Of a DNA stretch of 64,000 bases, positions 49,128-58,126 are shown piece after piece. The notes below the pieces were generated by a model. That model ran no database searches and had not been told where the DNA came from. It saw only the letters and a program-made list of their open reading frames with translations. The first letter of the stretch is position 1; each line of letters begins with the position of its first letter. The position numbers and the translations under genes were made by a program. Origin of the DNA: CAZJRB01 sp964547995. GTDB lineage: Bacteria > Planctomycetota > Planctomycetia > Pirellulales > Thermoguttaceae. The DNA lies in assembly GCA_964547995.1 (NCBI GenBank), contig CAZJRB010000015.1, forward strand, positions 1 to 64,000, written 5' to 3'.

Positions 49128-50588
49128 ATGATCGAGATTGACGAATCGTACGTTGACGCGGCTGCTCCGAATGCCAGTGCGATCAAGAACGGCCGCGGCC
49201 TCGTGTTGAAGAGGAAATTCGCTTCGCTGAACAAGACCAAGGACGAAACCCTCATCTTCGGCGAGTGCAAAGGAAGCGGCAAGTCGAACTACAAGTGCTC
49301 CTGCGATTTCGTCCGCCCCGACAGCCCTACCTACCGCTGCACTTGCCCCAGCCGCCAGTTCCCCTGTAAGCATTGCCTGGGATTGATGTACGCATACACC
49401 CAGGGCAGCAAATTCAAAGTTGCGGGCGTGCCCGAGGACGTCGCGTCGAAGCGGGAGAAGATGGAAAAGCGGGTCGCCAAGAAAAAGGAAGAGGCGGCTA
49501 AGCCGAAAAAGGTCAACAAGGCCGCGCTGGCAAAGAAAATCAAGACGCAGCTCGAAGGATTGGACCTGCTGGAAACCCTGACTCACGACCTGGTCCGCAT
49601 GGGAATGGGAAACCTCAACGCCAAGACGGCCCACCAGATCGAAGACCAGGCGAAACAGCTCGGCAACGCCTATCTACCCGGCGCCCAGTCGGCCCTGTAC
49701 AACTATACGAAACTGTTTCTCGGCGCGGAAGGGTATTTCGACGACGACGTCCCTGCGGCCAGGCGGGAAATGGTCTATGGCGAGGCGCTCGACCAACTCA
49801 CCCGGCTACACTCGCTGGTCAAACAGGGCAGGACCTATCTCAACCAGCGCCTGGAAGACCCGGAGCTGCAACCGGAGACCGGCACTGCCATTGCGGCGTG
49901 GCTGGGCCACGCGTGGCAGTTGCGCGAATTGAAGGACGCCGGGTTGGTCGAGAACGGCGTCGAGCTGGTGCAGTTGGCCTTCCACTCGTACGACGACGTC
50001 GCCCGCCGCGAGTTTGTCGATACCGGGATCTGGATGAATCTCTCGACCGGCCGCATTCAACTCACGCAGACGTTCCGGCCGTACAAGGCCGTCAAGTATA
50101 TCAAGAGCGAAGACAGCTTCTTCCATGTTGCCCAGATCAAGGAACTCTGCGTCTACCCGGGCGACGTCAATCCGCGGGTGCGCTGGGACGAGATGCTGCC
50201 GCGATCACTCGAAAAGAAGGATTTCGCGCGGATACGCTCGCACGGCCGCGGGGATTTCGCCAACGTGGTCAAACAGGTGAAGTCTCACTTGAAGTCGCCG
50301 CTGGCCGACAAGCACCCCCTGTTCGCGCTCAACTACGCGAAGATCGGCCAACTTGGCGACGATGCGACGTTCGTGGCCGAAGACGCCAAGGGCGAACGCC
50401 TGGTCTTGACGGATGCCGGCATGTCCGAGGAACCGGAGAGCTGCCACCTCCTGCACGTGTTGCCGAAAGAGCTTTTCGCGAAGCAGACCGTGCTGGTACG
50501 CTTCCACCACGATCTCGACACGTGCGAACTCAAGATCAAGCCGTTGTCGATCATAACGAACACAGAAATCGTGCGTTTGACCTACTAG
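49128..50588 (+). CDS. SWIM zinc-finger protein of the MoxR/VWA cluster
   Basis: 486-residue cytosolic protein. The SWIM motif CxCx6CxH is at Cys71, Cys73, Cys80 and His82 (CTCPSRQFPCKHC), and an additional CSC lies just upstream. SWIM domains bind DNA or protein. A Lys-rich coiled stretch (REKMEKRVAKKKEEAAKPKKV) follows, and the remaining 330 residues are of unknown fold. It is the first gene of a five-gene set (SWIM, HEAT, MoxR ATPase, DUF5682, VWA), a grouping also seen in actinobacteria. It is 31 bp from the next gene. A GC-rich hairpin lies just before it. Confidence 0.82.
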   Translation: MIEIDESYVDAAAPNASAIKNGRGLVLKRKFASLNKTKDETLIFGECKGSGKSNYKCSCDFVRPDSPTYRCTCPSRQFPCKHCLGLMYAYTQGSKFKVAGVPEDVASKREKMEKRVAKKKEEAAKPKKVNKAALAKKIKTQLEGLDLLETLTHDLVRMGMGNLNAKTAHQIEDQAKQLGNAYLPGAQSALYNYTKLFLGAEGYFDDDVPAARREMVYGEALDQLTRLHSLVKQGRTYLNQRLEDPELQPETGTAIAAWLGHAWQLRELKDAGLVENGVELVQLAFHSYDDVARREFVDTGIWMNLSTGRIQLTQTFRPYKAVKYIKSEDSFFHVAQIKELCVYPGDVNPRVRWDEMLPRSLEKKDFARIRSHGRGDFANVVKQVKSHLKSPLADKHPLFALNYAKIGQLGDDATFVAEDAKGERLVLTDAGMSEEPESCHLLHVLPKELFAKQTVLVRFHHDLDTCELKIKPLSIITNTEIVRLTY

Positions 50589-50619
50589 AATCTCCTTGCA
50601 AGATGCGGGATGCAATCCA

Positions 50620-52434
50620 ATGAGCATTGCCGTTTTGAACCAGGTTTACAGTGAGACTCGCCGGCTTTCGATTGCCGGGAGCCCGTTGGCGTGCGGCGAT
50701 TTTCGGCTGAAGAAGCTGATCGAGCCGCTGCGCACGGCGGGCAAAAAGGCCGCCGTGTTCGGAAAAGTGGCCGACGCCGTCGAAAAGCTCGTCGAAGGAC
50801 CCGAGAAGGATTCCGCCCAGGCGATGCTCGAATTGAGCACGCTCGTCACTGCGATCCTCTATACGCAAGGCAAAACCGGCACAGATGGAAAACTGAAGCC
50901 GATCGACACGACGGACATGGGAATCCACTCGACCCAGGCGGCCGCCCGCGTGCTCAAACCGCTGCTCGAGGCCTTGACCACGACCGGTTCCGGCCGGCAG
51001 GAGATCATCGAAGACGCCCATCGCCGCGGCGCGTTCAACGATCTCCGTCTCGTGAAACCGGCCGTCGGTGCCATCGACGACGTTTACGGCGAAATCGCCG
51101 ATTTCGTGACCGACAAGGTCCTGCCTCTCTACGGCAAGGCCATCTTGCCGGAGATCAAGGCCACGTTCGACCCCAAGGGCAAAGGCGGCCACGTGCGCCG
51201 CCTGCGGTTGATGTACCAACTCGATCCCGAGGGAACGCTACCCGTTGCCCGCGAAGTCCTCGACTCCGGTTCCAAGGAACTGAAAGTGGCCGCCTTGGAG
51301 TGCCTCAGCGGTTCGAAGGACGACGTCTCCTACCTGCTCGAACAGGCGACCGCCCGGGCGAAAGACGTCCGCCGCGCGGCGCTTCGGGCGTTGTCGGGGT
51401 TCAAAGAAGACACGGTCGTCGACACCCTGATGAAGGCGGTCTCCGGCGCCGATATCGAAATAGCCGCCGAACCGGTAAGCCGGAACCGGAGCCCGAAACT
51501 GCTCAAGTTCCTGTTTGCCGAGGCGGACACGCAACTCGGCGGCCTTTTCACCACGAAGGACAAGGCCAAGCTGAAAAAGCAACTTGCTTGTTTCCACCAG
51601 TTGCTCTCCTGCTTCGCTACTCGCACCGACAAGAAGACCGAGGAGTTTCTGCTCGGGTGCTTCGAGCAGCGGGACAAGCTCGCAAAACTCAAGGGCGACA
51701 TCAGCGGCGAGGACGTGAGCCTGAAGGCGGCCCAACTCCTGGTGGCGATGGATTCGAAGAAGGTGCAGAAAATTCTGATCGATTCGCACTCGACGCTTGC
51801 CCCGGATGTCCTGCAACTGGCCTTTGTCGCCGCCGCGAGAACGAAGAAGCCGAAAGAAGTATACCGTTATTTCTCGCCGTACCTCTCGGCAAGAGCGAGC
51901 GGCAAGAAAAGCCGCGACCCGGCAAAGCAGAAGTACGAGGCAATCCGGGAAGTCCTGCTCATCAGACCCGAGGAGTACGCATCTTACTACGAGTATTACC
52001 ACGAAGGACACGCGGCGCTCCTGAAGGGCGCCGAGTGGGCCCCGGAATGGCTCGACGCGGCGGTCAAGGCGGACGACCTACCCTTGGTTCTGACTCTGGC
52101 ACGCCCGAAGCACAAGGCCGCCGAAAAGTACCTGCAACGTACCGTCGAGAAGAAGCTGAAGAAGTCGGGCAGCAACGACTACGAAATCGACAACATTCTG
52201 GAGACGATGATCCGGATCGGCCACCCCAAGTCTGCCGATATCCTCGTCGAAGCCCTGAGGAAACTCTCGAAGAGTCGCAGCTACGGCTACTACTACGGCT
52301 ACTGGCTCGGGCGGTTGATCCCCGAGTTGCCGAAGAAAGATGCCCCGAAGATCGAGGCCCTCTTGGCCTCGCTCCCCGACAAGGCGGTCGACAATCTCGT
52401 GCCCTATCTCACCGAGCTGAAAAACAAATCGTAA
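50620..52434 (+). CDS. HEAT-repeat protein of the MoxR/VWA cluster
   Basis: 604-residue alpha-helical protein from ATG 50620. The middle shows HEAT-like helical pairs (LRRLRLMYQLDPEGTLPVAREVLDSGSKELKVAALECLSGSKDD, RAKDVRRAALRALSGFKEDTVVDTLMKAVSG). An N-terminal helical region (FRLKKLIEPLRTAGKKAAVFGKV) and a Lys-rich C-terminus with a Tyr-rich SRSYGYYYGYWLGRL segment flank it. No catalytic motif is seen. In related clusters elsewhere this slot holds DUF5691-like proteins; equivalence is inferred from position. It is 26 bp upstream of the MoxR ATPase and is probably a scaffold for it. Confidence 0.72.
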   Translation: MSIAVLNQVYSETRRLSIAGSPLACGDFRLKKLIEPLRTAGKKAAVFGKVADAVEKLVEGPEKDSAQAMLELSTLVTAILYTQGKTGTDGKLKPIDTTDMGIHSTQAAARVLKPLLEALTTTGSGRQEIIEDAHRRGAFNDLRLVKPAVGAIDDVYGEIADFVTDKVLPLYGKAILPEIKATFDPKGKGGHVRRLRLMYQLDPEGTLPVAREVLDSGSKELKVAALECLSGSKDDVSYLLEQATARAKDVRRAALRALSGFKEDTVVDTLMKAVSGADIEIAAEPVSRNRSPKLLKFLFAEADTQLGGLFTTKDKAKLKKQLACFHQLLSCFATRTDKKTEEFLLGCFEQRDKLAKLKGDISGEDVSLKAAQLLVAMDSKKVQKILIDSHSTLAPDVLQLAFVAAARTKKPKEVYRYFSPYLSARASGKKSRDPAKQKYEAIREVLLIRPEEYASYYEYYHEGHAALLKGAEWAPEWLDAAVKADDLPLVLTLARPKHKAAEKYLQRTVEKKLKKSGSNDYEIDNILETMIRIGHPKSADILVEALRKLSKSRSYGYYYGYWLGRLIPELPKKDAPKIEALLASLPDKAVDNLVPYLTELKNKS

Positions 52435-52460
52435 AAACCTAACATTAGGAACAAGTTCCG

Positions 52461-53585
52461 ATGGCCAAGAAACCTGCAAAGAGCAACGGAGAATCCGCTG
52501 GCGGCGACGATACCCTTCGTCTGCCCGCCGAGGTCCTCTACGCCGAGGAAATCGCGGAGCTGATCAAGGCCGAGAAGCACGACAAGCCGACCGGGTGGCG
52601 GATGTCGCCCCGATCGGTGCTAACCTACATCTGCGGCGGAAAGTGCGGCAAGATGAACATCACGCCCAAGTACATCGGCCATCAGCGGCTCGTCGAAATC
52701 GCCATCTCCACGCTGGTGACCGATCGGGCCTTGTTGCTGATCGGCGAGCCGGGTACTGCCAAGTCGTGGCTTTCCGAGCATCTGACCGCCGCAATCGCCG
52801 GCGACTCGACCAAGGTCGTTCAGGGCACCGCGGGCACCACCGAAGAGCAAATCCGCTACACCTGGAACTACGCCATGCTGATCGCCAACGGCCCGAGTAC
52901 CGAGGCGCTGATCCAGAGTCCCATCTTCCGCGCGATGGAAGACGGTAGCATCGCACGGTTCGAGGAGATCACCCGATGCGCGTCGGAAGTCCAGGACGCC
53001 ATGATTTCGCTCTTGTCGGAGAAGCGGATTTCGGTGCCCGAGCTGAAGACCGAAGTGGCGGCCCGGAAGGGGTTTTCGCTGATCGCCACGGCCAACACCC
53101 GCGACCGGGGCGTCAACGACATGTCGGCGGCACTGAAACGCCGGTTCAACCTGGTCGTGCTTCCCTCCCCTGCCGAGTTGCAGACCGAGGTCAACATTGT
53201 TCGAAAACGCGTCGGCGAAATGGCGGTCAATCTCGACTTGAATGCAAAGGTCCCGACCGACGACGCGATCGAAAAAGTCGTCACCATTTTCCGCGAATTG
53301 CGAAAAGGGCAAACCCTCGACGGGAAGAGCAAGCTCAAGGCCCCGTCGGGCGTCCTTTCCACCGCCGAGGCCATCTCGCTTTTGGCCAACAGCATGGCGC
53401 TGGCGGGCAGCTTCGGCAGCGGCAAGGTCGACGAGGACGACATCGCGGCCGGGCTCCAGGGCGCGATCGTCAAGGACGAGGAGAAAGACCGGGTCGTCTG
53501 GGAAGAGTATCTCAAGAACGTGATGAAAAAACGCGGCTCGGCCTGGCGACCGCTGTTTAATGCCTGTACGGAGCATAACGCGTGA
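52461..53585 (+). CDS. MoxR-type AAA+ ATPase
   Basis: 374-residue AAA+ ATPase. Walker A is GEPGTAKS (residues 95-102); the Walker B position reads ARFEEITRC, with EE where MoxR proteins usually have DE. Sensor 1 is LIATANTRDRGVNDMSAALKRRFN, including the Arg finger. MoxR ATPases act as chaperones that insert metals into, or remodel, a client, usually with a VWA-domain partner; such a partner is encoded 2.9 kb downstream in the same cluster. The N-terminal 60 residues (EVLYAEEIAELIKAEKHDKPTGWRMSPRSVLTY) are typical of this subfamily. A heptamer array begins directly after its stop codon. Confidence 0.9.
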   Translation: MAKKPAKSNGESAGGDDTLRLPAEVLYAEEIAELIKAEKHDKPTGWRMSPRSVLTYICGGKCGKMNITPKYIGHQRLVEIAISTLVTDRALLLIGEPGTAKSWLSEHLTAAIAGDSTKVVQGTAGTTEEQIRYTWNYAMLIANGPSTEALIQSPIFRAMEDGSIARFEEITRCASEVQDAMISLLSEKRISVPELKTEVAARKGFSLIATANTRDRGVNDMSAALKRRFNLVVLPSPAELQTEVNIVRKRVGEMAVNLDLNAKVPTDDAIEKVVTIFRELRKGQTLDGKSKLKAPSGVLSTAEAISLLANSMALAGSFGSGKVDEDDIAAGLQGAIVKDEEKDRVVWEEYLKNVMKKRGSAWRPLFNACTEHNA

Positions 53586-53627
53586 GTTGAGAGTCCAGAG
53601 TCGGGAGTTGAGAGTTGAGAGTTGGGC
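53586..53627. repeat. Heptamer tandem repeat (GTTGAGA type) directly after the MoxR stop codon
   Basis: Six phased 7-mers: GTTGAGA, GTCCAGA, GTCGGGA, GTTGAGA, GTTGAGA, GTTGGGC. It begins on the base after TGA. The 430-bp gap (53586-54015) otherwise contains element D and no convincing gene. Confidence 0.8.
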
Positions 53628-53650
53628 GATACAAGTCGTGAAGCCAGCTT

Positions 53651-53765
53651 GAGGCCGAAACCAAAGAGATTGCAAAATGTAAATTGTAAATTGAAGACCG
53701 GTGATGCAAGCTCGAAACAATTTGCATTTTTCAATTTACAATTTTCAATTTACAATATCGCCCCG
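53651..53765. mobile_element. Heptamer-armed element D
   Basis: It starts GAGGCCGAAACCAAAGAG, then phased arms TTGCAAA, ATGTAAA, TTGTAAA, a centre GGTGATGCAAGCTCGAA, and complementary arms TTTTTCA, ATTTACA, ATTTTCA, ATTTACA. Element E (57899-58018) is an inverted copy; their outer 26 bases match perfectly. Confidence 0.7.
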
Positions 53766-54015
53766 GGAAAATGTCCGCTCTCAGCGAGCAGGGTTTACAG
53801 CGTAAGACGCCAAGCATAATGTTTGGGTATTCCGGCATTTGGGTGGCTGATGGCGGTTTCACTTACTGGAAGGGTGCGTTTTCAGAACAAAGGAGTAGTT
53901 GCCGTGGAGCGGAATCGAGGCGTTTTCCGGGGAATCCGGGGGCTCCCGTCTCCATTTGGGGGGATTCTGGCCCCGTGGGCCCTGGCATCACCCACCGAAA
54001 ACCCGGAAGAGCCTA

Positions 54016-56388
54016 ATGTTTAAGACATCCGAAGCCCCAAAAGTCCATACCTTCGGCGTCCGCCACCTTTCGCCGGCGGGGGCGTGGCACCTGCGCAACT
54101 TTCTTGACCGCGTCAAACCGAAGGTCGTGCTGATCGAGGGGCTCGCCGACGCCGGCGAGCTGATCTCCGACATCACGCGCAAGAACACCAAGCCGCCGAT
54201 TGCCATTTTGGCCTATACCGAATTGCTGCCGGTCCGAACGCTCGTCTATCCGATCGCCCGCTACAGCCCCGAGTACCAGGCGTTGGCCTGGGCAAAAGAG
54301 CACAAGGTCCGGGCGGAATTCATGGATCTGCCCTCCGACGTCTTCCTTGCACTGCAAGAACCGGGAACGATCGGGAACCGGGAAGACACCGGGGAACAAG
54401 AGGCCCCCGAACAAGAGGCCGAGCAAGAGGATGCGGAGCAAGAAGACGCCGAAGGCCAACAGGGCGAGTCCTGCACGCCGCAACAGCGGGTGTCGATCTA
54501 CGACGGCATCGCCCGGGAGTCCGGCGAGACCGACTACGAAAGTTACTGGGAACGGCGGTTCGAGCACAACCTGTCGGAAGACAGCTACCGGCTCGCTGCG
54601 TTCGAATTCGGCAGGGGCCTTCGCGAACTGGAGCAGGATGCTCCCCGGTCGCTGGCCGAGAACCTGGTCCGCGAGGCCTACATGCGGCGGCGCATCGAAG
54701 AAACGATCGCGGCCGGTTGCGCGCCGGAGAAGATTGTGGCCGTGGTCGGGGCGTTTCACGCGCCGGTGCTCGGCCCGGAATATCCGGCAATGACCGACGA
54801 GGAGTTCGAGTCGCTCAAGAGGCTTCCCAGCAAGCTCACCTTGATGCCCTACTCGTACTTCAAGCTCTCTTCCCAGTCGGGATACGGCGCCGGAAACCGG
54901 GCACCCGCCTACTTCGAACTGCTCTGGGAATCGCTCCAACAGGACGACCTCTCCGAGTTGGCGCCGCGCTATCTGTCGATGGTCGTCCGGCACATGCGCA
55001 AGGAGGGAACGCACCGCTCCACCGCCGAGGTGATCGAGGGCGTCCGCCTGGCGAGGACCCTTTCGGCCATGAAGAACGGGCTGGCGCCCGTCTTGCAGGA
55101 CCTTCAGGATGCGGCGGTGACCCTGGTCGGCCACGGAGAGCATTCCGCCGTCAAGGAATCGCTGGCACGGGTGGAGGTCGGCACCGCCATCGGCCTGCTG
55201 CCCAAGGGCGTCAGCCAGACGTCGATCCAGATGGACTTCGAGCGCGAGCTTGCCCGCCTGAAACTGGCGAAGTACAAAACGGCGGTCAAGCAGGAGATCG
55301 GGCTCGACCTCCGTGAGAATCGCCGCGTCAAGTCGGAGGAAGCGGCCTTTCTCGACCTGAACCGCTCGTCGTTTCTGCACCGGCTACGCGTTCTGGAAAT
55401 CAGCTTCGCCGAGCCGCTCCCTACCAGGCAGGATTCGGCAACCTGGGCGGAGAAGTGGCACGTCCAGTGGACGCCCGAAAGCGAGATCGAGCTGGTCGAG
55501 GCCGTCCTGCTCGGCGAAACCGTCGAGCTGGCCGCCGCCTTCAAGTTCAAAACGCGCCTCGACCAGTGCAACGCCGTCCATGAAGCCGCCGCCGCCGTCC
55601 GCGAAGCGTGCGAGTGCGGCATGATGGGCTCGATGGAACAGGCCCGCAGCCGGCTCCAGGAGCTGGCCGCCGAGAGCACCGAGTTCACGGCCGTCGCCCA
55701 CGCGGCGAACGAGCTGGGAATGGTCGTCCGGTACGGCGACGTCCGCCGGTTCGATCCCGCCCCGCTTCTGCCGCTGATCGAGGAACTCTTCGTGCAAGGA
55801 TCGCTTTCGCTGTTCGCCGCGGCCAACTGCGACAACGACGCGGCGAGCAAAACGGTTGTCGCCGTCGACGAGATGAACAAAGTGAGCCTCGAGTACCACG
55901 ACCGCGTCGACGAGGACCTTTGGGTGGACAAGCTGAAAAAACTCTCCGACGCCGACGACCGCAACCCGCTGCTCTCCGGCTACGCGTGCGCGATACTCCT
56001 GGAGCGGGGTCTCATCTCGAACGAGGACCTCGCCCGCGAGGTGTCGCGAAGGCTCTCGCCGGGCATCGCCGCCGACCTCGGCGCCGGCTGGTTCGAGGGA
56101 CTCTCGAAACGCAACCGATATGCCCTGCTCGCGAGGCAGCCGCTGTGGGAGCAGTTGGCCGGATACGTCCGGTCCCTCGACGACGAGGAGTTCCGCCGGG
56201 CGCTGGTCTTCCTGCGTCGGGCGTTCGGTGGCTTCAGCCCGCAGGAAAAACGAAACATCGCCGAAAACCTCGGCGAGCACTGGGGCGTGAGCGGCAACAT
56301 CGCAAGCGAGATGATCGAACAGCCCCTGACCGAGCAAGAGGAAGAGTCGCTGGAAAAACTCAATGAATTCGACTTCGACGACCTGTAA
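54016..56388 (+). CDS. DUF5682 family protein of the MoxR/VWA cluster
   Basis: 790-residue cytosolic protein. The N-terminus VHTFGVRHLSPAGAWHLRNFLDRVKPKVVLIEGLADAGEL resembles the TraB/EreA-like fold, with a conserved His and Glu pair, and fits DUF5682. A variable Glu/Gln-rich linker (EDTGEQEAPEQEAEQEDAEQEDAEGQ by position, about residues 120-150) follows, then KIVAVVGAFHAPVL, which resembles the TraB GAFH motif. The C-terminal half is helical, ending in an acidic tail. The activity of DUF5682 proteins is unknown to me. It is separated from moxR by 430 bp of repeats but keeps cluster order. ATG 54016 is chosen because upstream codons read intergenic sequence. Confidence 0.8.
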   Translation: MFKTSEAPKVHTFGVRHLSPAGAWHLRNFLDRVKPKVVLIEGLADAGELISDITRKNTKPPIAILAYTELLPVRTLVYPIARYSPEYQALAWAKEHKVRAEFMDLPSDVFLALQEPGTIGNREDTGEQEAPEQEAEQEDAEQEDAEGQQGESCTPQQRVSIYDGIARESGETDYESYWERRFEHNLSEDSYRLAAFEFGRGLRELEQDAPRSLAENLVREAYMRRRIEETIAAGCAPEKIVAVVGAFHAPVLGPEYPAMTDEEFESLKRLPSKLTLMPYSYFKLSSQSGYGAGNRAPAYFELLWESLQQDDLSELAPRYLSMVVRHMRKEGTHRSTAEVIEGVRLARTLSAMKNGLAPVLQDLQDAAVTLVGHGEHSAVKESLARVEVGTAIGLLPKGVSQTSIQMDFERELARLKLAKYKTAVKQEIGLDLRENRRVKSEEAAFLDLNRSSFLHRLRVLEISFAEPLPTRQDSATWAEKWHVQWTPESEIELVEAVLLGETVELAAAFKFKTRLDQCNAVHEAAAAVREACECGMMGSMEQARSRLQELAAESTEFTAVAHAANELGMVVRYGDVRRFDPAPLLPLIEELFVQGSLSLFAAANCDNDAASKTVVAVDEMNKVSLEYHDRVDEDLWVDKLKKLSDADDRNPLLSGYACAILLERGLISNEDLAREVSRRLSPGIAADLGAGWFEGLSKRNRYALLARQPLWEQLAGYVRSLDDEEFRRALVFLRRAFGGFSPQEKRNIAENLGEHWGVSGNIASEMIEQPLTEQEEESLEKLNEFDFDDL

Positions 56389-56413
56389 ATCCAAACGTTG
56401 CAAACGCGAGCTC

Positions 56414-56517
56414 GTAGGACGGATTGTCAATCCGTCCCGTGGAGTCTCAAAACTCGTTGTGAGATGATTGTCCGAGAGAGGACACTCGCCTCTGGACGGA
56501 TTGACAATCCGTCCTAC
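56414..56517. repeat. Inverted pair of 24-bp REP palindromes
   Basis: GTAGGACGGATTG ... CAATCCGTCC at 56414-56437 and its exact reverse complement at 56494-56517. Each half is itself a 21-bp near-perfect palindrome. They fill most of the gap between the DUF5682 and VWA genes. Confidence 0.8.
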
Positions 56518-56533
56518 ATAGATAGAGACGACC

Positions 56534-57733
56534 ATGACCAAGAAGAAACCGCCCATCGATCCCGGGCAGCTTAAGCGCTGGCGGCTGATCCTGGGCAAGG
56601 ACTCGCAAGAATGCCTCGGCGGCTTCGGCGCCGGCGGTTGCGAACTCTCCGCCGACCAGGTCCTGATGGACGATGCGCTCGCCGCCATCTATGACGAAAC
56701 GGAAGAAAGCTCCGGGAGCGGAAAACGTTCTGCGGGGCTCGGCGGCTCGGCCCCCAGGCTGGCGAAATGGCTCGGCGACATCCGTACCTATTTCACCGAA
56801 GACGTCGTCTCGGTGATCCAGCAGGACGCCATCGAACGGAAAGGTATGGATCAACTGCTGTTCGAGCCCGAAATGCTCAAAAACGTCCAGCCAAACGTCC
56901 AGCTCGTCGGCACGCTCATGTCGCTTCGCGGACAAATCCCCGAACGCACCAAGGAGACCGCCCGGATGGTCGTCCGAGCGGTCGTCGAGAAGATCAAGCT
57001 CACCCTGGAACAGAAAATCCGCCAGGCCGTGATGGGGGCGCTCAACCGAAACGAGCACTCGCCGATCCCCAACGTCAGCAGCATCGACTGGAAGTGGACC
57101 ATAGGGCGGAACCTCAAAAACTACAACCGGCAGCTCGAGCGGCTGATCCCCGAACGCGTCTACTTCTTCTCCCGGGCGCAACGGACCAACAACTGGACCG
57201 TCATCGTCGACATGGACCAGAGCGGTTCCATGGCCGATTCGGTCGTCTACGGCGCGGTCGTCGGCTCGATCTTCGCCAGCCTTCCCGCCCTCGACACGCG
57301 CATGGTGGCGTTCGACACCGAAGTCGTCGACCTGACGGCACAGTGCGGCGACGATCCCGTCGACATGCTCTTCGGCATCCAGCTCGGCGGCGGCACCGAC
57401 ATCAACAAGTCGGTCGCCTATTGCGAGCAGTTCATCGCCGAACCTGCGAGCACGCTATTCATCCTGATTACCGATCTGTACGAAGGCGGCAACGAATCGC
57501 AGCTCGTCCGCCGGTTGGGCGAGATGGTCGCCTCCGGGGTCCGCGTGTTGTGCCTGCTGGCGCTGTCCGACAGCGGCGTTCCGTCGTTTGACGAAGGCCT
57601 TGCCCGAAAGCTGGCGAAACTGGGTATCCCGTGTTTCGGATGCTCCCCGCAAAAGCTGCCCGAGCTGGTGGAGGGCACGCTGCGGGGAAACGATTTGCAG
57701 GCCCTGGCCGCCCGCATGAAAGAAAGCACCTGA
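56534..57733 (+). CDS. VWA-domain protein, partner of the MoxR ATPase
   Basis: 399-residue cytosolic protein. The C-terminal half is a von Willebrand A domain with an intact MIDAS: DQSGS (Asp228, Ser230, Ser232) in VIVDMDQSGSMADS, the Thr in GGGTDINKS, and the Asp in ILITDLYEGG. The N-terminal half is helical and binds no recognised ligand. MoxR-VWA pairs typically deliver a client to the ATPase. With the SWIM, HEAT and DUF5682 genes it forms a conserved conflict-type or quality-control cluster whose function is not established. It closes the cluster; element E lies downstream. Confidence 0.88.
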   Translation: MTKKKPPIDPGQLKRWRLILGKDSQECLGGFGAGGCELSADQVLMDDALAAIYDETEESSGSGKRSAGLGGSAPRLAKWLGDIRTYFTEDVVSVIQQDAIERKGMDQLLFEPEMLKNVQPNVQLVGTLMSLRGQIPERTKETARMVVRAVVEKIKLTLEQKIRQAVMGALNRNEHSPIPNVSSIDWKWTIGRNLKNYNRQLERLIPERVYFFSRAQRTNNWTVIVDMDQSGSMADSVVYGAVVGSIFASLPALDTRMVAFDTEVVDLTAQCGDDPVDMLFGIQLGGGTDINKSVAYCEQFIAEPASTLFILITDLYEGGNESQLVRRLGEMVASGVRVLCLLALSDSGVPSFDEGLARKLAKLGIPCFGCSPQKLPELVEGTLRGNDLQALAARMKEST

Positions 57734-57819
57734 CTATACGACAGCGCTAAGTCGGTTGTTTAGGCCCTTAGAGCTTCTTGAGGAACAATAAATTGTCGAT
57801 GTTCTTGCCGTTCCGGCCT

Positions 57820-57847
57820 CTTTTTCCGGGCGCAGTCCCGGAAAAAG
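57820..57847. terminator. Hairpin after the VWA gene
   Basis: Perfect 11-bp stem CTTTTTCCGGG/CCCGGAAAAAG with a 6-nt loop, in the 393-bp gap 57734-58126. The T-run is inside the stem, so it could terminate in either direction only weakly. Confidence 0.4.
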
Positions 57848-57898
57848 CGTAGAGTCTTACGTCGTAACTTCTGCGCGCCGTGCGCGCATGTTTTCTCG

Positions 57899-58018
57899 CG
57901 GGGATATCGAAAATTGAAAACTGCAAACTGCAAATCGGTTCGAGCTTGCATCACCGATCTTTAATTTACAATTTTCAATTTACAATTTACAATTTGCAAT
58001 CTCTTTGGTTTCGGCCTC
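57899..58018. mobile_element. Heptamer-armed element E (inverted copy of D)
   Basis: The reverse complement reads GAGGCCGAAACCAAAGAG, TTGCAAA, TTGTAAA, TTGTAAA, TTGAAAA, GGTGATGCAAGCTCGAA, then TTTGCAG/TTTTCAA arms. With D it forms an inverted pair around the DUF5682 and VWA genes. Confidence 0.7.
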
Positions 58019-58126
58019 AGGCCGCCTTGGAGATAACTCAAAAACAACTTCGTAGCAGCCACGGTCGCCAGACCGTAGCTACCGGCCGAACACCGAAGCT
58101 ATTTGCGAGTCGTTCCTTTGTAGCCC

